Below, in pieces: positions 37,226-47,696 of a stretch of DNA of 64,000 nt (position 1 is its first letter; each line of letters starts with the position of its first letter). A model generated the notes under the pieces. It was given only the letters and a program-made list of their open reading frames with translations, did no database searches and was not told the origin of the DNA. The DNA is from Erwinia sp050410775 (GTDB lineage: Bacteria; Pseudomonadota; Gammaproteobacteria; Enterobacterales; Enterobacteriaceae): assembly GCF_050410775.1 (NCBI RefSeq), contig NZ_CP191229.1; one strand, 5' to 3'. A program made the translations under genes and the position numbers.

Positions 37226-38044
37226 ATGGCTGCAGGAGAAATCTCTACGCCGCAGGAATACATAGGTCACCATCTGACGCATCTTCAGATCGACCTGCGT
37301 ACCTTCGAGCTAGTGAATCCGCACGACGCTCCGGCGACGTTCTGGTTATTAAATATCGACTCCATGTTTTTCTCTGTGGTGCTGGGACTGGCGTTCCTGG
37401 TGCTGTTTCGCAAAGTAGCGAAATCAGCGACCAGCGGCGTACCAGGCAAGCTTCAGGCCGCGATTGAGCTGGTTGTCGGTTTTGTCGATAGCAACGTGCG
37501 CGACATGTATCACGGCAAAAGCAAAGTCATTGCACCGCTGGCCCTGACGATTTTCGTCTGGGTCTTCCTGATGAACTTCATGGACCTGCTGCCTATCGAC
37601 CTGCTGCCGTTTATCGGCGAGCATGTTTTTGGGCTGCCAGCGCTGCGTGTGGTGCCTTCTGCAGACGTGAACATCACGCTCTCGATGGCGCTTGGCGTAT
37701 TTATTTTGATTCTGTTCTACAGCATCAAGATGAAAGGCATTGGGGGCTTTACTAAAGAGCTGACTCTGCAACCCTTCAATCACCCCATTTTCATCCCGAT
37801 CAACCTGATCCTTGAAGGTGTGAGCCTGCTGTCCAAACCGGTTTCTCTCGGTCTGCGACTGTTCGGCAACATGTACGCGGGTGAATTGATTTTTATCCTG
37901 ATTGCCGGCCTGTTGCCGTGGTGGTCACAGTGGGTTCTGAATGTGCCATGGGCCATTTTCCACATCCTGATCATTTCGTTGCAGGCTTTCATTTTCATGG
38001 TCTTAACGATTGTCTATCTGTCGATGGCATCTGAAGAACATTGA
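37226..38044 (+). CDS. atpB: ATP synthase subunit a
   Basis: Membrane stator subunit forming the two proton half-channels next to the c-ring. It has 272 residues (271 in E. coli). The essential Arg is in SLGLRLFGNMYAGE near residue 210, and the conserved FILIAGLLPWW and LQAFIFMVLTIVYL helices follow. Eight bases separate it from atpI; ATG with AAGAGG upstream. Confidence 0.97.
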   Translation: MAAGEISTPQEYIGHHLTHLQIDLRTFELVNPHDAPATFWLLNIDSMFFSVVLGLAFLVLFRKVAKSATSGVPGKLQAAIELVVGFVDSNVRDMYHGKSKVIAPLALTIFVWVFLMNFMDLLPIDLLPFIGEHVFGLPALRVVPSADVNITLSMALGVFILILFYSIKMKGIGGFTKELTLQPFNHPIFIPINLILEGVSLLSKPVSLGLRLFGNMYAGELIFILIAGLLPWWSQWVLNVPWAIFHILIISLQAFIFMVLTIVYLSMASEEH

Positions 38045-38094
38045 TATTTTTCTCAACACAACTGCGTTTTAACTGAAACAAACTGGAGACTGTC

Positions 38095-38334
<240 letters not shown>

Positions 38335-38437
38335 ACCGATTGTTCATCGCTGAGCGTATACGTTTGGCGATGAACGGCTTCTGTAGACTGCCCCGGCAGC
38401 CGCAGAAAAAAGTTAACTTAACAAGAGGCATTGTGCT

Positions 38438-38908
38438 GTGAACATTAACGCAACAATCCTCGGCCAGGCTATCGCGTTCATCCTGTTTGTCGCGTTCTGC
38501 ATGAAGTACGTATGGCCGCCGCTGATGGCTGCTATCGAAAAGCGCCAGAAAGAAGTTGCCGAAGGCCTTGCTTCTGCTGAACGTGCCAGGAAAGATTTGG
38601 ATCTCGCGCAGAGTAATGCGTCCGATCAGCTGAAGAAAGCGAAAGAAGAGGCTCAGGTCATCATCGAACAAGCTAATAAGCGTCGTTCGCAGATCCTGGA
38701 CGAAGCGAAAGCTGAGGCTGAGCAGGAACGTAACAAGATCGTCGCCCAGGCGCAGGCTGAAATTGACGCCGAACGCAAACGTGCACGTGAAGAGTTGCGT
38801 AAGCAAGTCGCGATGCTGGCTGTTGCCGGCGCCGAGAGAATTATTGAACGTTCCGTGGATGAAGCTGCTAACAGCGACATCGTTGATAAACTGGTCGCTG
38901 AACTGTAA
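38438..38908 (+). CDS. atpF: ATP synthase subunit b
   Basis: Peripheral stalk subunit, 156 residues: one N-terminal membrane helix followed by a long charged coiled coil (EAKAEAEQERNKIVAQAQAE region) that dimerises and binds subunit delta. Start is GTG 38438, as in E. coli, with AAGAGG upstream. A 103-base spacer separates it from atpE. Confidence 0.97.
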   Translation: MNINATILGQAIAFILFVAFCMKYVWPPLMAAIEKRQKEVAEGLASAERARKDLDLAQSNASDQLKKAKEEAQVIIEQANKRRSQILDEAKAEAEQERNKIVAQAQAEIDAERKRAREELRKQVAMLAVAGAERIIERSVDEAANSDIVDKLVAEL

Positions 38909-38922
38909 GGAGGGAGGGGCTG

Positions 38923-39456
38923 ATGTCTGAATTTACTACTGTAGCTCGCCCCTACGCCAAAGCAGCTTTTGACTTTGCTGTTGAGCATCAAAGTGTCGAT
39001 CGCTGGCAGCAGATGCTGGCGTTCGCTACCGAGGTAGCCAGCAATGAACAGGTAGCAGAACTTCTTTCCGGCGCGCTTGCGCCGGAAGCGTTGTCTGCGC
39101 AGTTCATCGCTATCTGCGGTGATCAACTGGACGAAGCCGGTCAGAACCTGATTAAGGTAATGGCTGAAAACAAACGTTTACCAGCGCTACCTGCTGTATT
39201 GGCACAGTTTATCCAGCTGCGTGCCGCACACGATGCGACCGCCGATGTTGAGGTAATCTCTTCCACTACACTGAGTGACGAACAGCTGACCAAAATCAGC
39301 GCCGCAATGGAAAAACGTCTGTCACGCAAAGTTAAGCTGAATTGCAAAATTGATAAGTCTGTAATGGCAGGCGTAATCATCCGTGCGGGTGATATGGTCA
39401 TTGACGGCAGCGTACGCGGCCGTCTTGAGCGTCTTGCAGACGTCTTGCAGTCTTAA
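38923..39456 (+). CDS. atpH: ATP synthase subunit delta
   Basis: Connects the F1 head to the b-dimer stalk; 177 residues, equal to E. coli. The N-terminal YAKAAFDFAVEHQSVDRWQQ helices and the C-terminal DKSVMAGVIIRAGDMVIDGS motif are typical of OSCP/delta. AAGGAGGG lies before the ATG; 14 bases after atpF. Confidence 0.97.
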   Translation: MSEFTTVARPYAKAAFDFAVEHQSVDRWQQMLAFATEVASNEQVAELLSGALAPEALSAQFIAICGDQLDEAGQNLIKVMAENKRLPALPAVLAQFIQLRAAHDATADVEVISSTTLSDEQLTKISAAMEKRLSRKVKLNCKIDKSVMAGVIIRAGDMVIDGSVRGRLERLADVLQS

Positions 39457-39470
39457 GGGGACTGGAGCTT

Positions 39471-41012
39471 ATGCAACTGAATTCCACCGAAATCAGCGAA
39501 CTGATCAAGCAGCGCATTGCTCAGTTCAATGTAGTGAGCGAAGCTCACAATGAAGGTACTATCGTATCCGTCAGTGACGGTATCATCCGCGTAAACGGCC
39601 TGGCCGATGTTATGCAGGGTGAGATGATCGCACTGCCGGGCAACCGTTTTGCCATCGCACTGAACCTGGAGCGCGACTCCGTAGGTGCTGTTGTGATGGG
39701 TCCTTACGCTGACCTTGCCGAAGGCATGAAGGTTAAGTGTACTGGCCGTATTCTTGAAGTACCGGTTGGCCGTGGCCTGCTGGGCCGCGTGGTGAACACC
39801 CTGGGTGCACCTATTGACGGTAAAGGCGCAATCGACAACGACGGCTTCTCGCCGATCGAAGTTATCGCACCTGGCGTTATCGACCGTCAGTCCGTTGACC
39901 AGCCCGTACAGACTGGCTACAAGTCAGTCGATGCGATGATTCCAATCGGCCGTGGCCAGCGTGAGCTGATCATCGGTGACCGTCAGACCGGTAAAACCGC
40001 GATGGCGATCGATGCGATCATCAACCAGCGCGACTCCGGTATCAAGTGTGTGTACGTCGCTATCGGTCAGAAAGCGTCTACCATCGCTAACGTGGTTCGC
40101 AAGCTGGAAGAGCATAACGCGCTGGCTAACACCATCGTTGTTGTGGCTACCGCTTCTGAATCCGCTGCACTGCAATATCTGGCGCCATATGCCGGTTGCG
40201 CAATGGGCGAATACTTCCGTGACCGCGGTGAAGATGCGCTGATCGTTTATGATGACCTGTCCAAACAGGCCGTTGCTTACCGTCAGGTTTCTCTGCTGCT
40301 GCGTCGCCCACCGGGTCGTGAAGCATTCCCTGGTGACGTGTTCTACCTCCACTCCCGTCTGCTGGAGCGTGCTTCACGCGTTAGCGCTGAGTACGTTGAG
40401 CGTTTCACCAACGGTGAAGTGAAAGGTAAAACCGGCTCTCTGACCGCACTGCCGATTATCGAAACCCAGGCGGGCGACGTTTCCGCGTTCGTGCCAACCA
40501 ACGTAATCTCGATTACCGATGGTCAGATCTTCCTGGAAACTAACCTGTTTAACTCCGGTATTCGTCCGGCCGTTAACCCGGGTATTTCGGTATCCCGTGT
40601 AGGGGGTGCTGCTCAGACCAAGATCATCAAGAAACTGTCCGGTGGTATTCGTACCGCGCTGGCGCAGTATCGTGAACTGGCAGCGTTCTCTCAGTTCGCT
40701 TCCGATCTGGATGAAGCAACCCGCAAACAGCTGAGCCACGGTCAGAAAGTGACCGAGCTTCTGAAGCAGAAACAGTATGCGCCGATGTCCGTCGCGCAGC
40801 AGGGTCTGGTGCTGTTCGCGGCCGAGCGTGGCTACCTGAATGACGTCGAACTGGCGAAAATCGGTGACTTCGAAGCCGCACTGCTGGCCTTTGCCGATCG
40901 CGAACATGCCGAGCTGATGGCTGATATCAACCAGTCTGGTAATTACAACGGCGATATCGAAGAGAAGCTGAAAGGCCTCCTCGAAACGTTCAAGAAAACC
41001 CAGTCCTGGTAA
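39471..41012 (+). CDS. atpA: ATP synthase subunit alpha
   Basis: Regulatory nucleotide-binding subunit of F1, 513 residues. Walker A GDRQTGKT is at about 169-176, and the conserved Arg finger lies in SVSRVGGAAQ. Codon use is strongly biased to optimal codons, as expected for a very highly expressed gene. 14 bases separate it from atpH; AAGGGG is upstream. Confidence 0.98.
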   Translation: MQLNSTEISELIKQRIAQFNVVSEAHNEGTIVSVSDGIIRVNGLADVMQGEMIALPGNRFAIALNLERDSVGAVVMGPYADLAEGMKVKCTGRILEVPVGRGLLGRVVNTLGAPIDGKGAIDNDGFSPIEVIAPGVIDRQSVDQPVQTGYKSVDAMIPIGRGQRELIIGDRQTGKTAMAIDAIINQRDSGIKCVYVAIGQKASTIANVVRKLEEHNALANTIVVVATASESAALQYLAPYAGCAMGEYFRDRGEDALIVYDDLSKQAVAYRQVSLLLRRPPGREAFPGDVFYLHSRLLERASRVSAEYVERFTNGEVKGKTGSLTALPIIETQAGDVSAFVPTNVISITDGQIFLETNLFNSGIRPAVNPGISVSRVGGAAQTKIIKKLSGGIRTALAQYRELAAFSQFASDLDEATRKQLSHGQKVTELLKQKQYAPMSVAQQGLVLFAAERGYLNDVELAKIGDFEAALLAFADREHAELMADINQSGNYNGDIEEKLKGLLETFKKTQSW

Positions 41013-41066
41013 TGTCTGGCGGCTTGCCCCTTAACGGGCAGGCCGCAAGGCTTTGAGGAGAAGCTT

Positions 41067-41936
41067 ATGGCCGGCGCAAAAGAGATACGTAGTAAGATCG
41101 GAAGCGTTCAGAATACGCAGAAGATCACCAAAGCGATGGAAATGGTCGCCGCCTCCAAGATGCGTAAATCGCAGGAACGCATGGCGGCCAGCCGTCCTTA
41201 TGCAGAGACCATGCGCAAAGTGATTGGTCACATTGCGTTAGGGAATCTGGAGTACAAGCACCCTTACCTGGAAGAGCGTGACGTTAAGCGCGTCGGCTAC
41301 CTGGTCGTATCTACCGACCGCGGGCTTTGTGGTGGTTTGAACATTAACCTGTTCAAAAAATTGCTGGCGGATATGAAAGTCTGGTCCGATAAAGGCGTTG
41401 AGAGCGATCTGGCGATTATCGGTTCCAAAGGTCTCTCATTCTTCAGCTCCGTTGGCGGCAACGTGGTGGCGCAGGTCACCGGCATGGGCGACAAACCTTC
41501 ACTGTCCGATCTGATTGGCCCGGTGAAAGTGATGTTACAGGCCTATGATGAAGGCCGTCTCGACAAGCTGTTTATCGTCAGCAACAAATTTATCAACACC
41601 ATGTCTCAGTCTCCACAAATCGTTCAGCTGCTGCCATTACCGCCAGCGGATGAAGACGAAGGCGTTGTGAAGAAAAGTACCTGGGATTACCTGTACGAAC
41701 CGGACCCGAAAGCGCTGCTGGACACCCTGCTGCGCCGCTACGTCGAGTCTCAGGTCTACCAGGGTGTTGTCGAAAACCTGGCCAGCGAACAGGCCGCGCG
41801 TATGGTGGCGATGAAGGCAGCGACCGACAACGGCGGAAACCTGATCAAAGAGTTGCAGTTGGTATACAACAAAGCTCGTCAGGCCAGCATCACCCAGGAA
41901 CTTACCGAGATTGTCGGTGGGGCCTCCGCGGTTTAA
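41067..41936 (+). CDS. atpG: ATP synthase subunit gamma
   Basis: Central rotor shaft of F1, 289 residues (287 in E. coli). N-terminal helix KIGSVQNTQKITKAMEMVAA and C-terminal helix MKAATDNGGNLIKELQLVYN form the coiled coil; the LVVSTDRGLCGGLN motif is conserved. AGGAG lies upstream of ATG 41067. Confidence 0.97.
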   Translation: MAGAKEIRSKIGSVQNTQKITKAMEMVAASKMRKSQERMAASRPYAETMRKVIGHIALGNLEYKHPYLEERDVKRVGYLVVSTDRGLCGGLNINLFKKLLADMKVWSDKGVESDLAIIGSKGLSFFSSVGGNVVAQVTGMGDKPSLSDLIGPVKVMLQAYDEGRLDKLFIVSNKFINTMSQSPQIVQLLPLPPADEDEGVVKKSTWDYLYEPDPKALLDTLLRRYVESQVYQGVVENLASEQAARMVAMKAATDNGGNLIKELQLVYNKARQASITQELTEIVGGASAV

Positions 41937-41967
41937 CCAGGTTAAATGATTAGGTAGAGGATTCAAG

Positions 41968-43350
41968 ATGGCTACTGGAAAGATTGTCCAGGTAATCGGC
42001 GCCGTGGTGGACGTCGAGTTCCCTCAGGACGCCGTACCGCAAGTGTACAGCGCGCTTGAGGTCAAAAATGGTGATACTCGTCTGGTGCTGGAAGTGCAGC
42101 AGCAGCTGGGCGGCGGCGTGGTGCGTACCATCGCTATGGGTTCTTCAGACGGCCTGAAGCGCAGCCTGGACGTGGTTGACCTTGAGCACCCAATTGAAGT
42201 GCCGGTCGGCACCGCAACGCTCGGTCGTATCATGAATGTGCTGGGTGAGCCAATCGATATGAAAGGCGACATCGGCGAAGAAGAGCGTTGGGCGATCCAC
42301 CGTTCTGCACCTTCATACGAAGACCAGTCCAACTCTCAGGAGCTGCTGGAAACCGGTATCAAGGTAATCGACCTGATGTGTCCGTTTGCGAAGGGCGGTA
42401 AAGTCGGCCTGTTCGGCGGCGCGGGCGTAGGTAAAACCGTAAACATGATGGAGCTTATCCGTAACATTGCGGCTGAGCACTCAGGTTTCTCCGTGTTTGC
42501 CGGTGTGGGCGAGCGTACTCGTGAGGGTAACGACTTCTACCACGAAATGACCGACTCCAACGTTATCGATAAAGTTTCCCTGGTCTATGGCCAGATGAAC
42601 GAGCCGCCAGGAAACCGTCTGCGCGTTGCGCTGACCGGTCTGACCATGGCTGAGAAATTCCGTGACGAAGGGCGTGACGTACTGCTGTTCATCGATAACA
42701 TCTATCGTTACACCCTGGCCGGTACGGAAGTTTCCGCATTGCTGGGTCGTATGCCTTCAGCGGTAGGCTACCAGCCAACGCTGGCGGAAGAGATGGGTGT
42801 TCTGCAGGAACGTATCACCTCAACCAAGACCGGTTCTATTACCTCCGTACAGGCCGTATACGTGCCTGCGGATGACCTGACTGACCCATCTCCAGCCACC
42901 ACCTTTGCTCACCTTGATGCAACTGTGGTACTGAGCCGTCAGATCGCGTCTCTGGGTATCTACCCGGCCGTTGACCCGCTGGATTCCACCAGCCGTCAGC
43001 TGGATCCGCTGGTTGTTGGTCAGGAGCACTACGACGTAGCGCGTGGCGTACAGTCACTGCTGCAGCGTTATCAGGAACTGAAAGACATCATCGCCATCCT
43101 GGGTATGGACGAACTGTCAGAAGAAGACAAGCTGGTGGTTGCGCGCTCTCGTAAAATGCAGCGCTTCCTCTCCCAGCCATTCTTCGTGGCGGAAGTCTTT
43201 ACCGGTTCTCCAGGCAAGTATGTGTCGCTGAAAGATACCATCCGTGGCTTTAAAGGCATCATGGACGGTGAATTCGACCACATGCCTGAGCAGGCTTTCT
43301 ACATGGTCGGTTCTATCGAAGAAGCCGTGGAAAAAGCGAAGAAACTGTAA
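41968..43350 (+). CDS. atpD: ATP synthase subunit beta
   Basis: Catalytic subunit of F1, 460 residues as in E. coli. Walker A GGAGVGKT is at about 149-156, the catalytic Glu is in GERTREGNDF, Walker B is LLFIDNIYRYT and the DELSEED (DELSEEDK) lever is intact. The second IYRYT residue pattern follows E. coli. Strong codon bias. Confidence 0.98.
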   Translation: MATGKIVQVIGAVVDVEFPQDAVPQVYSALEVKNGDTRLVLEVQQQLGGGVVRTIAMGSSDGLKRSLDVVDLEHPIEVPVGTATLGRIMNVLGEPIDMKGDIGEEERWAIHRSAPSYEDQSNSQELLETGIKVIDLMCPFAKGGKVGLFGGAGVGKTVNMMELIRNIAAEHSGFSVFAGVGERTREGNDFYHEMTDSNVIDKVSLVYGQMNEPPGNRLRVALTGLTMAEKFRDEGRDVLLFIDNIYRYTLAGTEVSALLGRMPSAVGYQPTLAEEMGVLQERITSTKTGSITSVQAVYVPADDLTDPSPATTFAHLDATVVLSRQIASLGIYPAVDPLDSTSRQLDPLVVGQEHYDVARGVQSLLQRYQELKDIIAILGMDELSEEDKLVVARSRKMQRFLSQPFFVAEVFTGSPGKYVSLKDTIRGFKGIMDGEFDHMPEQAFYMVGSIEEAVEKAKKL

Positions 43351-43438
43351 TCATCTCCCGGATTATTTCGGGTTGTAGCGGCAGGGTTAACGCCAGTGCA
43401 GCCTGAAATATAACGGGAAGTTTCTCTGGAGGTTAATT

Positions 43439-43858
43439 ATGGCTATGACTTATCACCTGGACGTCGTCAGCGCTGAACAGAAGATGTTCGAAGGCCTGGT
43501 ACAGAAAATTCAGGTGTCAGGTAGCGAAGGCGAGCTGGGGATTTTCCCCGGACACGCACCGCTGCTGACCGCCATTAAACCGGGTATGGTGCGTATCGTT
43601 AAGCAGCAGGGTGACGAAGAGTATATTTATCTCTCCGGCGGCCTACTGGAAGTTCAGCCCGGCGCGGTTACCGTGCTGGCTGATACGGCGATTCGCGGCA
43701 CCGACCTCGACGAAGCCCGCGCGATTGAAGCGAAGCGCAAAGCCGAAGAGCATATGAACAGCTCTCACGGCGATGTGGATTTTGCTACCGCGTCGGCTGA
43801 ACTGGCTAAAGCGATCGCCAAACTGCGCGTGATCGAGTTGACCAAAAAAGCGATGTAG
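43439..43858 (+). CDS. atpC: ATP synthase subunit epsilon
   Basis: Rotor subunit and intrinsic inhibitor of F1, 139 residues. An N-terminal beta-sandwich (GSEGELGIFPGHAPLLTAIKPG) is followed by a C-terminal helical hairpin. Last gene of the operon; an 88-base gap after atpD and a strong terminator after it. Confidence 0.97.
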   Translation: MAMTYHLDVVSAEQKMFEGLVQKIQVSGSEGELGIFPGHAPLLTAIKPGMVRIVKQQGDEEYIYLSGGLLEVQPGAVTVLADTAIRGTDLDEARAIEAKRKAEEHMNSSHGDVDFATASAELAKAIAKLRVIELTKKAM

Positions 43859-43875
43859 CCCAGGTTTAAGCAAGA

Positions 43876-43909
43876 ATGCCAGTCAGGAAACTGACTGGCA
43901 TTTTTTTTT
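43876..43909 (+). terminator. atp operon terminator
   Basis: The 11-bp stem ATGCCAGTCAG/CTGACTGGCAT with GAAA loop (43876-43901) is followed by nine Ts. Confidence 0.96.
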
Positions 43910-44016
43910 GCTTGCGCTCCGGCGGCCGCGCGCCTAATTTTGGACCGAGAAAAATGTAGTAATTTCGGCGTCAAACCGTTTTACTTCCGTCTAATTACAG
44001 AATGTTCAGGATGACT

Positions 44017-45387
44017 ATGTCTAACAGCCCGATGAGTGTGGTGATCCTTGCTGCTGGCAAGGGAACCCGCATGTACTCCGATCTGCCAAAGGTGCTGCAC
44101 TTGCTTGCCGGAAAACCGATGGTGCAACACGTTATTGATGCCGCAAACGGCCTCGGTGCCAGAAAGGTACATCTGGTCTACGGCCATGGCGGAGACCTTT
44201 TACAATCCACGCTGACCGATCCTTCCCTGAACTGGGTGTTGCAGGCGGAACAGCTGGGCACGGGGCACGCGATGCAGCAGGCTGCCCCGCACTTTGCCGA
44301 CGATGAAGACATCCTGATGCTGTACGGCGACGTCCCGCTGATTTCAGTACCGACCTTGCAGCGGCTACAGCGCGCTAAACCAGAAGGCGGCATCGCCCTG
44401 CTGACTGTGATGCTGGAGAACCCTACTGGCTACGGACGTATTCTCCGCAGCAACGGCTCGGTTGTCGGCATTGTTGAGCAGAAAGATGCCTCACCGGCGC
44501 ACCTGGCCATTAATGAGGTCAATACCGGCATCCTGATGGCTAACGGGGCCGATATGAAGCGCTGGCTCAGCAAGCTGACCAATAACAATGCCCAGGGTGA
44601 ATACTACATTACCGATATCATCGCCCTGGCGCATCAGGAAGGACGCGTCACCGAAGCGGTGCATCCGGACCGTGCCACGGAGACCGACGGCGTTAACAAC
44701 CGGCTTCAGCTGGCAACGCTTGAGCGTATCTACCAGGCGGAGCAGGCGGAAAGGCTGCTGCTGGCCGGCGTCATGCTCAACGACCCCGCCCGTTTTGATT
44801 TACGGGGCGAGCTGAAGCACGGGCGGGACGTGGTGATTGATACGAACGTCATTATCGAAGGGCGGGTGACGCTGGGTAACCGCGTTAAAATCGGCAGCGG
44901 CTGCCACCTGAAAAACTGCATCATTGGCGACGATTGCGAAATCAGCGCCTACAGCGTGCTGGAAGATGCCGAGCTGGCCGCTGCCAGCACGGTAGGGCCC
45001 TTTGCCCGACTGCGTCCGGGGAGTAAGCTGGCGGAAGGCGCGCACGTGGGGAACTTCGTCGAGATGAAGAAAGCTATCCTGGGCAAAGGCTCCAAGGCGG
45101 GCCACCTGAGCTACCTCGGTGACGCCGAGATCGGCGCTGGCGTTAATATCGGTGCCGGCACTATTACCTGCAACTATGACGGCGTGAACAAGTCCAGAAC
45201 CACCATTGGTGATAACGTCTTTGTTGGCTCAGATACGCAGCTGGTTGCGCCTGTTTCCATTGCGGCGGGCGTTACCATCGCCGCTGGCACGACGGTGATG
45301 CAGGATGTCACCGCCGAAGGCCTGGTCTATAACCGCAAAGATCAGAACCTGAAAACCGGCTGGCAGCGGCCGGTGAAGAAGTCATAA
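44017..45387 (+). CDS. glmU: Bifunctional GlmU: N-acetyltransferase/UDP-GlcNAc pyrophosphorylase
   Basis: Makes UDP-GlcNAc from GlcN-1-P for peptidoglycan and LPS. The N-terminal uridyltransferase has LAAGKGTRMYSDLPK; a C-terminal left-handed beta-helix of hexapeptide repeats has the acetyltransferase His in KAGHLSYLGD. Three in-frame ATGs cluster here; ATG 44017 gives 456 residues, the E. coli length, with AGGA 5 bases upstream. The atp terminator precedes it and glmS follows after 158 bases. Confidence 0.96.
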   Translation: MSNSPMSVVILAAGKGTRMYSDLPKVLHLLAGKPMVQHVIDAANGLGARKVHLVYGHGGDLLQSTLTDPSLNWVLQAEQLGTGHAMQQAAPHFADDEDILMLYGDVPLISVPTLQRLQRAKPEGGIALLTVMLENPTGYGRILRSNGSVVGIVEQKDASPAHLAINEVNTGILMANGADMKRWLSKLTNNNAQGEYYITDIIALAHQEGRVTEAVHPDRATETDGVNNRLQLATLERIYQAEQAERLLLAGVMLNDPARFDLRGELKHGRDVVIDTNVIIEGRVTLGNRVKIGSGCHLKNCIIGDDCEISAYSVLEDAELAAASTVGPFARLRPGSKLAEGAHVGNFVEMKKAILGKGSKAGHLSYLGDAEIGAGVNIGAGTITCNYDGVNKSRTTIGDNVFVGSDTQLVAPVSIAAGVTIAAGTTVMQDVTAEGLVYNRKDQNLKTGWQRPVKKS

Positions 45388-45545
45388 CTTATTTTTCAGG
45401 GCGGGAGCAATTCCGCCCTCAGTCAGGCAGTCATACAAAAATAAACCCCACTCTCTACAAGGCTCGGGGTACCGGAATATACCGGATTAATCAGATCGGT
45501 AGGCAAAGCTAATGGCCATCGCGCCATGTCGTCAGGAAAAACACT

Positions 45546-47375
45546 ATGTGTGGAATTGTAGGTGCAGTAGCGCAACGTGATATCGCCGAGATCCTGCTGG
45601 AAGGATTACGCCGCCTTGAGTACCGGGGGTATGACTCAGCCGGGCTGGCTGTGGTGACGGCAAAAGGAGAAGTGACCCGCCTTCGCCGGCTGGGCAAAGT
45701 TCAGAAGCTGGCGGAAGCGGCGGAAACCACTTCCCTGGAAGGCGGCACCGGTATTGCTCATACGCGCTGGGCAACGCACGGCGAGCCGTCTGAAGCCAAT
45801 GCGCATCCTCATATCTCTGAGCATGTTATCGTCGTCCATAACGGCATCATTGAAAACCATGAGCCGCTGCGCGAGCAGCTGCAGGCCCGCGGCTATCGCT
45901 TTGCCTCAGAAACCGATACCGAAGTGGTCGCTCACCTGGTTCACTGGGAGCAGAAGCAGGGCGGTACGCTGCGTGAAGTGGTGCTGAGGGTTATCCCGCA
46001 GCTGCGCGGCGCCTATGGCATGGTTATTATGGACAGCCGCGACCCCTCGGTGCTGGTGGCTGCGCGTTCCGGTAGTCCGCTGGTGATTGGTCGCGGCGTG
46101 GGTGAAAACTTCATCGCTTCCGATCAGCTGGCGCTGCTGCCGGTCACCCGCCGCTTTATCTATCTTGAAGAGGGCGATATTGCCGAAATCACCCGCCGCG
46201 ATGTGACCATTGTCGATCGTAACGGTGAAACCGTGCAGCGCAGTGAGATTGAATCCAACGTACAGTACGATGCGGGTGATAAAGGCCTTTATCGTCACTA
46301 TATGCAGAAAGAGATCTATGAGCAGCCGATGGCGATCAAAAACACCCTGAGCGGGCGTTTCAGCCACGGCGAGGTCGATCTGACCGAGCTGGGGCCAACG
46401 GCGAACGATCTGCTCAGCCAGGTTGAGCATATTCAGATTGTGGCCTGCGGGACTTCTTACAATTCAGGGATGGTTTCGCGCTACTGGTTTGAAGCACTTG
46501 CTAACGTGCCGTGCGACGTGGAGATTGCCTCTGAGTTTCGTTACCGCAAATCCGCGGTGCGGAAAAACAGTCTGCTGATCACCCTCTCCCAGTCCGGTGA
46601 GACGGCGGACACGCTGGCCGCGCTTCGCCTTTCTAAAGAGCTGGGCTACCTCGGTTCGCTGGCCATTTGTAACGTGGCGGGCTCCTCGCTGGTGCGTGAA
46701 TCCGATCTGGCCCTGATGACCAAAGCAGGCACGGAGATTGGCGTCGCCTCGACGAAAGCCTTCACCACCCAGCTGACCGTCCTGCTGATGCTGGTGGCGA
46801 AAATCGGCCGTCTGAAGGGCGTGGATGCGCAAATTGAGCATGATATCGTGCATGGATTGCAGGCGCTGCCAAGCCGCATTGAACAGATGCTCTCGCAGGA
46901 CACACTGATTGAGGCGCTGGCCGAGGAGTTTTCCGACAAGCATCATGCGTTGTTCCTTGGCCGTGGCAATCAGTATCCGATTGCGATGGAAGGGGCGCTG
47001 AAGCTGAAAGAGATCTCCTATATTCATGCTGAAGCTTATGCTGCCGGTGAACTGAAGCACGGACCGCTGGCGCTGATTGATGCCGATATGCCGGTTATCG
47101 TGGTCGCGCCGAACAACGAGCTGCTGGAGAAACTGAAGTCAAATATCGAGGAGGTGCGCGCTCGTGGCGGCCTGCTCTATGTATTTGCCGATCAGGATGC
47201 CGGCTTTAGCGATAGCGAAGGCATGAAGATTATTTCACTGCCGCACGTGGAAGAGGTGATTGCGCCAATCTTCTATACCGTGCCGCTCCAGCTGCTCTCC
47301 TATCACGTTGCGCTGATCAAAGGCACAGACGTGGATCAGCCACGTAACCTGGCGAAGTCAGTGACCGTGGAGTAA
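45546..47375 (+). CDS. glmS: Glucosamine-6-phosphate synthase (isomerising)
   Basis: Converts fructose-6-P and glutamine to GlcN-6-P, the first committed step of amino-sugar synthesis. It has 609 residues: Ntn glutaminase domain with nucleophile Cys next to the initiator Met (MCGIVGAV), then two SIS isomerase domains and the C-terminal KSVTVE. In E. coli the mRNA is controlled by the sRNA GlmZ acting on the glmU-glmS leader; the 158-base leader here is the candidate site, but I could not verify pairing. AGGAA precedes the ATG. Confidence 0.97.
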   Translation: MCGIVGAVAQRDIAEILLEGLRRLEYRGYDSAGLAVVTAKGEVTRLRRLGKVQKLAEAAETTSLEGGTGIAHTRWATHGEPSEANAHPHISEHVIVVHNGIIENHEPLREQLQARGYRFASETDTEVVAHLVHWEQKQGGTLREVVLRVIPQLRGAYGMVIMDSRDPSVLVAARSGSPLVIGRGVGENFIASDQLALLPVTRRFIYLEEGDIAEITRRDVTIVDRNGETVQRSEIESNVQYDAGDKGLYRHYMQKEIYEQPMAIKNTLSGRFSHGEVDLTELGPTANDLLSQVEHIQIVACGTSYNSGMVSRYWFEALANVPCDVEIASEFRYRKSAVRKNSLLITLSQSGETADTLAALRLSKELGYLGSLAICNVAGSSLVRESDLALMTKAGTEIGVASTKAFTTQLTVLLMLVAKIGRLKGVDAQIEHDIVHGLQALPSRIEQMLSQDTLIEALAEEFSDKHHALFLGRGNQYPIAMEGALKLKEISYIHAEAYAAGELKHGPLALIDADMPVIVVAPNNELLEKLKSNIEEVRARGGLLYVFADQDAGFSDSEGMKIISLPHVEEVIAPIFYTVPLQLLSYHVALIKGTDVDQPRNLAKSVTVE

Positions 47376-47400
47376 AAAAACGCCCCTTCGGGGGCGTTTC
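47375..47400 (+). terminator. glmS terminator
   Basis: The stem ACGCCCC-TTCG-GGGGCGT (47380-47397) begins within the A-rich tract after the stop codon and ends in TTTC. Confidence 0.88.
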
Positions 47401-47645
47401 TGCTTTCTGAACTGGGCAGTTAATCAGCGCCTGGACCCCTCTGCACATCAGCACGCTTCCCCGCTGCTTTTATTAATCCGCAATAAAATCGTTAGCATCC
47501 GGTCAGAAGCCTGACGCAGAAATTTTCCCCCGAAGAATGCCGTCAATGATACCCCCGGCATTTCGCTGGGCGATCCGCATACAAACCGCATTCCCTCCTT
47601 AGCCCATGACGACCCCGCGCATCAGTACTGGTTATTTGTTGACCT

Positions 47646-47696
47646 CTGTCATAAAACTGTAATACAGGAGACATTTTACTGTCACGAAACTGTCCT
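47646..47696 (+). promoter_or_regulatory. Two Pho boxes upstream of pstS
   Basis: CTGTCATAAAACTGTAAT (47646-47663) and CTGTCACGAAACTGTCCT (47679-47696) each contain two CTGT half sites 11 bases apart, the PhoB-binding pattern; the two boxes start 33 bases apart. They end 74 bases before pstS. The remaining 47401-47640 stretch shows no gene. Confidence 0.93.

Noticed and set aside
47646..47696. Repeated CTGTC motifs before pstS as a possible mobile-element end
   Set aside because: Spacing and sequence match two Pho boxes; there is no target duplication or transposase.
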